Shown here: in pieces, positions 7,960 through 15,327 of the stretch
Layout: every line of letters begins with the position of its first letter
How positions within the stretch are numbered: the first letter of the stretch is position 1
NCBI RefSeq assembly: GCF_000970345.1
Contig: NZ_LAQU01000024.1
Location: forward strand, 1 to 64,000
DNA: 64,000 nucleotides
Direction of reading: 5' to 3'
DNA from: Robbsia andropogonis
GTDB taxonomy: Bacteria > Pseudomonadota > Gammaproteobacteria > Burkholderiales > Burkholderiaceae
The notes under the pieces: model-generated
The model's input: only the letters and a program-made list of their open reading frames with translations
Database searches by the model: none
What the model was told of the DNA's origin: nothing
Program-made: the position numbers and the translations under genes

Positions 7960-9144
7960 ATGGTTACCGAAGGGCAATTTTGCGATCTTTCCGAGACGAT
8001 CGATCTACATGGCGAGTTGTGCGAAATCCGGCGCGATCTACACGCACATCCTGAACTGGCCTACGGCGAGTTCCGCACGTCGGATAAGGTCGCGGGACTG
8101 CTCGAAACATGGGGCTATACGGTAAGCCGCGGGCTCGGCGGCACCGGCATGGTTGCCTCGCTGCGTGCCGGCGAGGGGCATAGGGCCGTGATGGTGCGTG
8201 CTGACATGGATGCGTTGCCTATCGCGGAGGAAACCGGCCTTCCCTACGCCAGCAAGCACGCGGGCTTGATGCACGCCTGCGGTCATGACGGTCACACGAC
8301 GATGGTGCTGGGCGCCGCGCGACACCTTGCTCGCACGCGCCGCTTTAACGGCACGGTACATCTGGTCTTTCAGCCAGCCGAGGAGATCGGTGCGGACAGT
8401 GGCGCGGAGAGGATGATCGCCGATGGCTTGTTCGAGCGCTTTCCCTGTGAGGCGATTTTTGGCCTTCACAATCACCCCGGATATCCCGCGGGAACGTTCA
8501 TGTTTCGCGAAGGCGCTTTCATGGCGGCGAGCGACAAGGCGAAGATCACGATTCATGGACGAGGCGGTCACGCCGCACGGCCCCAGCTCTCTCTCGATCC
8601 CGTAGTCATCGGTAGCAGTCTGGTCATGGCCCTGCAAACCGTGGTGGCACGCAATGTTGATCCCATGCACACAGCGGTGGTTACCGTCGGCGTGTTTCAA
8701 GCGGGCCATACCGCCAATGTGATTCCGGAGAGCGCTACCCTTGAACTGAGTATCCGCTCGTTCGACCCCGACGTGCGGAAATTGCTGGAGCAACGCATCC
8801 GGGCACTCGCCGAGCATCATGTACAGGGCTACGGCGCGCGGATGGAAATGGAGTACGTCATGGGCTATCCGGTGGTGGTCAACAGCGCCGCGGAAACCAA
8901 ACTTGCCGCACAGGTGGCATGCGAGCTTGTAGGCGCGGACCGTGTAAATGACCATTTTGGCGCCATCGCGGGAAGTGAAGATTTCGCGTACTACCTGCAA
9001 AAGAAGCCCGGATGTTTTTTGCGACTGGGAAATGGCGCAAACGCGCCCATGCTGCACAACGCCGCCTACGATTTTAACGACGAAAACCTGACAATCGGCG
9101 CTGCCTATTGGACGCGACTCGTGGAACGCTTTTTGGCGAATTGA
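7960..9144 (+). CDS. M20 family metallo-amidohydrolase (hippurate hydrolase/IAA-amino acid hydrolase type)
   Basis: This protein hydrolyses an N-acyl amino acid or similar amide using a dinuclear metal centre. Visible motifs are VRADMDALPI (metal/catalytic Asp), HACGHDGHT (metal His), the catalytic pair in QPAEE, GLHNHP, and a dimerisation domain with RGGHAARP. Length is about 394 residues from the ATG at 7960, chosen because GGAGCG lies upstream; a longer frame begins at 7912. It is followed 39 bases later by an MHS transporter gene, which suggests import of an N-acylated organic acid and its cleavage in the cytoplasm. There is no signal peptide. Confidence 0.88.
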   Translation: MVTEGQFCDLSETIDLHGELCEIRRDLHAHPELAYGEFRTSDKVAGLLETWGYTVSRGLGGTGMVASLRAGEGHRAVMVRADMDALPIAEETGLPYASKHAGLMHACGHDGHTTMVLGAARHLARTRRFNGTVHLVFQPAEEIGADSGAERMIADGLFERFPCEAIFGLHNHPGYPAGTFMFREGAFMAASDKAKITIHGRGGHAARPQLSLDPVVIGSSLVMALQTVVARNVDPMHTAVVTVGVFQAGHTANVIPESATLELSIRSFDPDVRKLLEQRIRALAEHHVQGYGARMEMEYVMGYPVVVNSAAETKLAAQVACELVGADRVNDHFGAIAGSEDFAYYLQKKPGCFLRLGNGANAPMLHNAAYDFNDENLTIGAAYWTRLVERFLAN

Positions 9145-9183
9145 GTCCACCCCGCCCCGATCGGCCATGCATTGAATTTCCCC

Positions 9184-10494
9184 ATGAAAACCCTATCAGA
9201 TAATCATCACCCCGATGCCGCGTCTGCTCATCACGCGCCTCGCTCAACCACGACTTCGCAGCGTCGCATCGTAGCGGCTGCCGTCGCGGGAAACCTGCTC
9301 GAGTTCTTTGATTTCACCGTTTACAGTTACTTCGCACTGTTGATCGGAAAATTGTTTTTCCCAACAACGGACGCGGTGGTTTCAACCTTGTTGTCACTGT
9401 CAGCCTTTGCTATTGGATTCGTGGCACGTCCGGTTGGCGGCTTTGTGCTCGGACGTTACGCCGATCGACGAGGCCGCCGCGCCGCCCTCACCCTGACCAT
9501 TTTATTGATGGGACTAGGCTCCGCCATTATCGGCCTCACGCCGACTTACGCGAGTGTTGGTCTGGCGGCACCGGTCACCATCGTCTGCGCGAGATTGCTG
9601 CAAGGTTTTGCGCAGGGCGGTGAATTCGGTGCCGCGACGGCGACGCTATTGGAGACCGGCGCGGCCAGCAGCCGGGGGTTTCGGGCCAGTTGGCAACTCG
9701 CAAGTCAAGGTGCTGCTGCCTTGATGGGTTCCGGACTTGCCGCGATCCTCACTTATCAGTTAAGCAACGATGCGCTGCTGGCGTGGGGTTGGCGCGTTCC
9801 TTTCCTGCTGGGTACACTCATCATGCCGGTTGGCATCTATCTGCGCCGCCATATCGTCGAGGAGCCAGTGGCCCCAGCATCGCGCGCGCGTTTGGCGCGT
9901 GAGCAGGCATTGGTGAAAAAATGGGTCCTGACCGTCTTCGCGATCATGGGCATGACGGTGGCAACCTACGTGATGATGTATTACATCCCAACGTACGCAA
10001 TCCAATACCTGCATTTGCCCAGGAAGATCAGCACACTCGTGGCCACGGCCGCACCGCTGGTATCGCTTCTGATGTGTCCGCTCTGGGGCGCGCTGTCGGA
10101 CAGGATGAATGCGCGCAAGCCACTGACGATGCTAGGTCGAATCGTGTTGATCCTCCTGCTCTACCCTGCATTCTGGTTGATGAACCACTTCCCTTCTGCT
10201 GGGGTGGTGACGGCACTGATCGTATTGCTGATGTTCTTTTATACGATGGGTTCTGCCCCGGCCTACGCCTTGATGCCTGAGAATTTTCCTAAGCATGTTC
10301 GCGCGGGGTACCTCGCCAGTGCTTACGCAGTCGCCGTTTCGGTGTTCGGTGGGACGGCGCAATTGATGGTCGCCTGGTTGATTCGAGTGACGGGAAACAC
10401 CATGGCACCGGCCTGGTACATGATTGTTTGTGTAATAATTTCCTTGATCGCTGTATCGATGCTCGAGGAAACGGGGCAAAAAGCACTCGACTGA
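9184..10494 (+). CDS. MFS transporter of the metabolite:H+ symporter (MHS) family
   Basis: This is a twelve-helix inner-membrane symporter. Family signatures include GNLLEFFDFTVYSYFA in the first helix, GRYADRRGRRAALT in the loop between helices 2 and 3, and RLLQGFAQGGEFG. Members such as KgtP, ShiA, ProP and CitA carry dicarboxylates, shikimate, betaines or citrate with protons. The ATG at 9184 is used; an upstream in-frame TTG at 9172 is less convincing. It is the second gene of the amidohydrolase unit and likely imports that enzyme's substrate. Confidence 0.88.
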   Translation: MKTLSDNHHPDAASAHHAPRSTTTSQRRIVAAAVAGNLLEFFDFTVYSYFALLIGKLFFPTTDAVVSTLLSLSAFAIGFVARPVGGFVLGRYADRRGRRAALTLTILLMGLGSAIIGLTPTYASVGLAAPVTIVCARLLQGFAQGGEFGAATATLLETGAASSRGFRASWQLASQGAAALMGSGLAAILTYQLSNDALLAWGWRVPFLLGTLIMPVGIYLRRHIVEEPVAPASRARLAREQALVKKWVLTVFAIMGMTVATYVMMYYIPTYAIQYLHLPRKISTLVATAAPLVSLLMCPLWGALSDRMNARKPLTMLGRIVLILLLYPAFWLMNHFPSAGVVTALIVLLMFFYTMGSAPAYALMPENFPKHVRAGYLASAYAVAVSVFGGTAQLMVAWLIRVTGNTMAPAWYMIVCVIISLIAVSMLEETGQKALD

Positions 10495-10537
10495 GCTTGA
10501 GGAAACCAACGCCCGGGCAGACCTCATCGATAGCCTA

Positions 10538-10558
10538 CCGGCGTCTATCTGACGCCGG
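10538..10558. terminator. GC-rich hairpin downstream of the MHS transporter gene
   Basis: CCGGCGTC and GACGCCGG form a perfect 8-bp stem with a 5-base loop, 43 bases past the stop codon. There is no clear T-run on either strand, so it may be a weak or factor-assisted terminator. Confidence 0.4.
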
Positions 10559-10767
10559 AAATGCCATTCGTGATCGATGCGATTGCGATACGCGCGGTGG
10601 TGCTATCACTGACATCTGGATCCCTGCGCATAGTGCATAGATCCAGCAGTAGCGCATCGGGTAGCATCGATCGATGCATGGCCTCGCGTTTCGCACGCTA
10701 CCGCGCATTCCAAACGACGGAGAATCGCCGCTAGCCTGTCCTCGGGGCGGCGAGCATCTCATGTTGT

Positions 10768-12039
10768 TCAGGCCGCTTTTTTCTCCACCCTGGCCGCGCG
10801 ACTTGCAAACCCTTCGATATGTTGGGCGGCGGCATCGCAGCAGTCGCCCGCTTGCAGCACACGTTGCGCGGCTTCCGCGCAACGGGATGCCATCTCGGGA
10901 TTGCGTATCACCGACTTCAGCGCCTCCGTCAATACAGCGCCATCGATAGGGCTGTCAAGACGCACGCCGCAGCCACTTTTTACGATACGTTGCGCATTGT
11001 CGAATTGGTCATGGGCGAACGGTGTCACGATTTGTGGAACGCCCGCCGCATACGCCAATGCTGCGGTTCCGATGCCGCCGTGGTGAACAATCCCGGCACA
11101 GCGTGGCAACAACGCGCTCATGGGCACGAACTCCCGCACCAGAACGTCCGGACGATCACGCCACCGATCGCCCGTGTTACGAGCGAGTACGATCGCGCGC
11201 ATACCGGTGTTTCGGATCGCTTTATCAACAGCACCGAAATACGTATGCGCGTCGATACCGGTTGATCCCGGAGTAAATACAACAGGCGCATTGCCGGTGG
11301 CAAGAAATCCCGTCACCTCGCCGTCGAGCCGCTGCGCCGCAACGTCGTCAAATAGCGGAAAACCAGACATCCAGTGATTCGTTGGCCAATCCGCCTGAGG
11401 TGTCGCAAACCAAGCGGGAAACAGGCAGAGAACGCTGTCGGTCGAATGCATCCACCGCCCCAGAATGCGCGTCGCAGGGGGTAAGCCAAGAGACGCGCGA
11501 ACCTGATTCAATGCAGGTCCGCATGTCTTGTCGAGCATCTTTTTTTCGAGGAAAGCCAAGCATTGTTTCTTCACAGGCAAAGGCAACCACGTAGGCAGGT
11601 TCATCCGCTTGTGCGTTGGTGGTGCGATCGCCGACAACAACGTCGATGGCGAGATCTGTACCGAGATGTACGGTACCTGATGGAGCTCTTGCATCAAGCG
11701 GGCGGCGAATGCCCACAACGTTCCCACCAATACGGTGTCGTCATCGACGAGTGTGCACAATGCATCGTAATGTGGACGAATGGATGGTGCGATCACATTC
11801 CATAACGTACGAAACGAGGTGCGCGGATGCCACAACGCAGGATTGTTGATCGCGCTTTCGTACTCGGCGCGCGTGCCGATCGGGACAAAACGGAACCCTT
11901 CTTTTAATGCCAATTCCTCGAACGGCGGATGCGAACAAAAGACCACGCGGTGGCCGCGGCGTGCCAATGCACGGCCGATGCCAAGCAGCGGATGGACGTC
12001 GCCTGCCGAACCGATTGCCGTAATGACGATCTGGGACAT
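10768..12039 (-). CDS. rhlB: RhlB-like glycosyltransferase (rhamnosyltransferase 1 subunit B homologue)
   Basis: This 423-residue GT-B glycosyltransferase belongs to family GT1. The N-terminus ITAIGSAGDVHPLLGIGRAL and the C-terminal nucleotide-sugar motif HHGGIGTAALAYAAGVPQIV..FAHDQFDNA match RhlB and related enzymes. RhlB transfers dTDP-L-rhamnose to 3-(3-hydroxyalkanoyloxy)alkanoate to make mono-rhamnolipid. It lies 145 bases downstream of an rhlA homologue on the same strand, which strongly supports this role. No rhlC (second rhamnosyltransferase) or dedicated exporter is adjacent, so the cluster alone would give a monoglycosylated product. The sugar donor cannot be read from the sequence. 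Confidence 0.85.
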   Translation of the reverse strand: MSQIVITAIGSAGDVHPLLGIGRALARRGHRVVFCSHPPFEELALKEGFRFVPIGTRAEYESAINNPALWHPRTSFRTLWNVIAPSIRPHYDALCTLVDDDTVLVGTLWAFAARLMQELHQVPYISVQISPSTLLSAIAPPTHKRMNLPTWLPLPVKKQCLAFLEKKMLDKTCGPALNQVRASLGLPPATRILGRWMHSTDSVLCLFPAWFATPQADWPTNHWMSGFPLFDDVAAQRLDGEVTGFLATGNAPVVFTPGSTGIDAHTYFGAVDKAIRNTGMRAIVLARNTGDRWRDRPDVLVREFVPMSALLPRCAGIVHHGGIGTAALAYAAGVPQIVTPFAHDQFDNAQRIVKSGCGVRLDSPIDGAVLTEALKSVIRNPEMASRCAEAAQRVLQAGDCCDAAAQHIEGFASRAARVEKKAA

Positions 12040-12184
12040 GATGAATTTACTTGCAAGGTCAACCGGCGTGGCAGGATCTGCGCATTGACGTTTTTCGCCT
12101 GCACAGGTAATACATGGTCCAACCAGCCGTCACGAATGGTACGGGCCGTGCACGCGTTATAGGCAGGGGTGTAAATAAGCCTGT

Positions 12185-13105
12185 TTATTGAACCGCTTCG
12201 TAGTTGGCAACAGCGGCTGAACGCATCAATGCAGGGGTAACGATCGGTTGAGGCATAACTGGATGATCCCAGCGCTGGCCACCACCGAAGAAATCCATGA
12301 GTGCTTCCTGCATTGCCGCAGCCTGTTCGCGCCCTTCCAGCTCCAGAAAGTGTCCGGTATTGGCTACAGTCTCGAATTCGGCATCCGGGATGTATCGTCC
12401 CAGTGTTCGAATATCGGCCGAGGTCGTGTATTCGTCGAGGTCGCCATTGATAAACTTGACCTTGCTTTGAATGCTCGACAGACAATGCATGTAACTCTCG
12501 GGTTGCAACGCAAGGATTTGCTCGACGTGGAACGCGACCTGTTTTTGTTCCGTTTCGGGCAGACTTGTCAAATACATGTAATTGGTGTGCTTCAGCATGC
12601 GCGGCAGATGCTTGCCAACCGTATCGTTTAACAATTGCGCGGCTTGCAGGTTTTCGCCGGCATGAATATGTGCGCGAGCCCGCGTCACATAGTCGACCAT
12701 GGCTGGATTCAGGAACGGAGAAAAAGAGCCGATAACCGCGCGCTTGATGCTGCTGGGCTCGCGGGCCAACGCGAGCAGAGATGCCAAGCCACCCCACGAA
12801 ACGGAGTACAAAAATTTCGGCTTGAAGCGATGAATCAAGTGTAGAAGGATGTCGACTTCATCCTCCTTCGTCAGCAAGAAATTGGTATCGCCATTCAACG
12901 GGCGAGATTGCCCCGCGTATGGCAAGTCGAAACAAATAACATTATATCGTGCGCTGAGATACTTTACTGTCTTGCGGAATGAAGCGGTGGTGGACAATGC
13001 GCCATTCACCAGTATCACACTCTCTCGATCAACGTCGAAAATATGGTTTTCGACGTGAAGGTTGAGCGAGGACGGTACTTGGACCACGGTTCTTTCAACG
13101 AACAT
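12185..13105 (-). CDS. rhlA: RhlA-like 3-(3-hydroxyalkanoyloxy)alkanoate synthase
   Basis: This 306-residue alpha/beta-hydrolase-fold acyltransferase aligns well with RhlA. NGALSTTASFRKT sits near 34-46, FDLPYAGQSR near 59-68, and the nucleophile S103 lies in SVSWGG. The acid D224 is in DLDEYTT and the base H252 in NTGHFLELE. RhlA couples two 3-hydroxyacyl groups into the lipid precursor of rhamnolipids. A C-terminal tail of about 30 residues after DFFGG is extra. The start at 13105 follows a weak GGGTG. Upstream is an unusually long AT-rich non-coding region that probably carries its regulation. No rhlR/rhlI-like quorum-sensing genes are nearby. Confidence 0.88.
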   Translation of the reverse strand: MFVERTVVQVPSSLNLHVENHIFDVDRESVILVNGALSTTASFRKTVKYLSARYNVICFDLPYAGQSRPLNGDTNFLLTKEDEVDILLHLIHRFKPKFLYSVSWGGLASLLALAREPSSIKRAVIGSFSPFLNPAMVDYVTRARAHIHAGENLQAAQLLNDTVGKHLPRMLKHTNYMYLTSLPETEQKQVAFHVEQILALQPESYMHCLSSIQSKVKFINGDLDEYTTSADIRTLGRYIPDAEFETVANTGHFLELEGREQAAAMQEALMDFFGGGQRWDHPVMPQPIVTPALMRSAAVANYEAVQ

Positions 13106-14202
13106 GTGACACCCGTTATGGTGAGATTAATACAACGCAGTATTATTGGGCAAGGCGCGTTGAAGCGCCTGCGTTAGCGCATTTATCCGACGCCGCTTCC
13201 AGCAATGGATGGTTATAAGAACAGGAAAGGTTGTACTCGGTAATAAACGTTACATCGTATGGTCAGCATAGGGTATCACCCGATAAAACTCAAGATTTTT
13301 ATTGCCATGCCTTTTGAATGTTGCTGGTTATTATTTTTGAAATTTTAGGCTTTCAAAGTGTTCCGTCGATATGAACGATTTAGTTGCACAATTAATTATA
13401 GAAGATGATTTTCGTTGTAAGGTATCATGCGGAATGATGTAAAAATTATGGCAAAACCAAGGTTTTTCGTCGCATTTATGCCGCACACGAAAAGTACCGT
13501 GTGACATATCCATACATGACTATCAATTCAACCTGGACAATGGGTGCGGACCTCTAAACGCGTCATTCTTTTCACAATGGCTTCAAGCATGTCAGCGTAC
13601 GTTCGATCGGGTACTATCGTCAGGCATCTGTAAAACGTTTGCGTAAGACGTATCGGTGGGCATGCGTTTGATATAGCGAATTAAGAGCAGCTGTCCCGGG
13701 ACTGTCTTTCGGCGCTAAAAAAAGTGACGACCCTGACTGACACAATGAAATTCTTTCATTTTGTAAATTTAAGGCAATACGTACGTTTTAGATGCATGTG
13801 TTGATCAATTAATAATTATTAAATGTTAATATCAGTCATGCTGACTTGGTTTTGTGATATCTAATAATATGAATATTGTGTCAAGGCAAAAAATATATTA
13901 CACATTGTGGTTGCGCAACGTTTTTTAAAATCTTTGGCTAGCATAATTTTTGTGTGCTAGACAAATAATTTAACTTATATTTAATAATAAGTCGTTGAGT
14001 GCGTCTTGCTAAACATCTTTGGCTATATTTAGATGCTTAGGGGAAATAGGTCTATGTATCAAGCTTTCACCTGCCCTGTCGTCGGTGATGGCGTATCCAC
14101 TCGCCAGCGAGATGCGCAAGCGCGCTCCTGCCCAGCCGAGGGACGGGTGACACGAACTGGTCATCCGATTCACATGGCGACATGAATCATTTCTCCAGCA
14201 CG
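13106..14202. other. AT-rich intergenic region upstream of rhlA
   Basis: About 1.1 kb with no convincing gene and much higher AT content than its surroundings, especially 13230-14050. It contains small inverted repeats: AGGCGC/GCGCCT (13153-13170), AATGAAA/TTTCATT with a 3-base spacer (13744-13760), and CTAGCA/TGCTAG (13938-13960). They are candidate regulator sites or transcript structures for rhlA; none is a recognisable lux box. One 43-codon frame at 14054 is listed separately. The composition suggests acquired DNA. Confidence 0.5.
14054..14185 (+). CDS. Possible small ORF of 43 codons, unknown
   Basis: The frame begins MYQAFTCPVVGDG and ends HPIHMAT before TGA. AGGGGAAATAGG lies just upstream of the ATG, a plausible ribosome binding site, and the frame sits at the edge of the AT-rich block. 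It contains two Cys-Pro pairs and no membrane segment. I recognise no family. It may be chance, a leader peptide or the remnant of a longer gene. Confidence 0.2.
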   Translation: MYQAFTCPVVGDGVSTRQRDAQARSCPAEGRVTRTGHPIHMAT

Positions 14203-15327
14203 TTAATGCTCGTGAAAACCAGACTCCCTGGCAAACCGATCACATCGAAATTCGTCAATGCCTTCAGGTTGACCGTGTCCCGCTATCCATCGAGCAATGC
14301 GACCCGCATGCAATGGTGCCAGCGTGACGCCGCTGTGACACGTTACAACGAACGCGCCAGGATACGTTGGCGATTCCGCATATATCGGAAATCCATCGGG
14401 ACTCATCACACGCAACGCGCCCCATGCGCGCACGAGTTTTACATTGGCCAACAAAGGAAAACAGCGAACGGCGCGTGCTGCTATGGACACCAGCATGTCG
14501 GGAGTGGTTCCGTCATCCCAACCAACGTCTTCCATTGAGTCGCCTAATTGTAGGGTGCTGTTATCGGTCTGGCGAACATAGGAAGTGGGGTATTCCAGAA
14601 AGCGTTCAACGCGTTCTGTGATCAGTATCTGGCCTCGATTGGGGCGCACTGGCGCTTGCAGGCCAACATGACTTGACAGAGCCGCATTTCCCAAGCCGGC
14701 GGATAGAACGACCCGGGCGGCGTGAAATGTTTTAGCGGCGGTCTTGATCGCAAAGCCCGCGTCGCTCACATAGGCAATCGATTCCACGCGCTGCTTGCCT
14801 TGTATAGAAACACCCCGTTGCCTACATGCGGCGTATAAAGCACGAAGCAGCAATAATGGGTTTACATGTCCATCCATCTCAGTAAAACTCGCGCCAGCCA
14901 CACTGGGGCCAATACCCGGCAGGAATGATTCAAGCGCCGACCTTTCAAGCATCCGGAACGGATAGTTGCCGCCCACCGACGTACGGATGCTTTCCAATCG
15001 CGCCTGGCGTTTGGCTAATTCCAAGTCGTCGAAACATAGGTGAAAACCGCCCCGCTGCTCCAGTTTCGAATCTACGCCGGTTTCATCGAAAAGAGACGAC
15101 GCGAAATTTTTCCACTCTTCGGCTGCAATGCGGGTCCAGCGCGCATAGGAACCCGAGCCATAACCTTTATTTTGGACCCACACCAAACCAAAGTTTCCAT
15201 GGGCGGCACGATGGCTGGTATCGTCGGCATCCAACACAGTCACCGTTTGCCCCTGTTTTGCCAAACCATAAGCCAATGCCGTCCCCACTAACCCGGCACC
15301 GACGACCACGACATCAAGTGATTTCAT
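14203..15327 (-). CDS. FAD-dependent amine/D-amino acid oxidoreductase (DAO family)
   Basis: This 374-residue flavoprotein opens with the FAD-binding motif DVVVVGAGLVGTALAYGLA (about 5-23) and the adenine-ribose Asp in VLDAD. It belongs to the DAO superfamily (glycine oxidase, DadA, opine/sarcosine oxidase beta subunits), as shown by GNFGLVWVQNKG, QRGGFHLC and the C-terminal AWGALRVMSPDGFP..CHSGVTLAP block. It would oxidise an amine or amino acid to an imine or keto product. Its ATG overlaps the stop of the molybdoenzyme gene by 4 bases, so the two are translationally coupled. The exact substrate is not evident. Confidence 0.8.
   Translation of the reverse strand: MKSLDVVVVGAGLVGTALAYGLAKQGQTVTVLDADDTSHRAAHGNFGLVWVQNKGYGSGSYARWTRIAAEEWKNFASSLFDETGVDSKLEQRGGFHLCFDDLELAKRQARLESIRTSVGGNYPFRMLERSALESFLPGIGPSVAGASFTEMDGHVNPLLLLRALYAACRQRGVSIQGKQRVESIAYVSDAGFAIKTAAKTFHAARVVLSAGLGNAALSSHVGLQAPVRPNRGQILITERVERFLEYPTSYVRQTDNSTLQLGDSMEDVGWDDGTTPDMLVSIAARAVRCFPLLANVKLVRAWGALRVMSPDGFPIYAESPTYPGAFVVTCHSGVTLAPLHAGRIARWIAGHGQPEGIDEFRCDRFARESGFHEH

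Noticed and set aside
8038-9168. Long minus-strand frame of 376 codons
   Set aside because: It lies wholly antisense to the M20 amidohydrolase, which has clear metal-binding motifs. The long open frame is a by-product of codon composition.
11904-12797. Minus-strand frame of 297 codons across the rhlA-rhlB junction
   Set aside because: It overlaps both rhl homologues in another frame, is rich in Arg and Cys, and shows no recognisable domain.
13331-13513. 60-codon minus-strand frame in the AT-rich block
   Set aside because: No ribosome binding site, no family resemblance, and composition typical of chance frames.
13600-13720. lux-box-like quorum-sensing site upstream of rhlA
   Set aside because: CTGTAAAAC...GTAAG near 13630 has the right outer bases but the two halves are not symmetrical enough to support a LuxR-type site.
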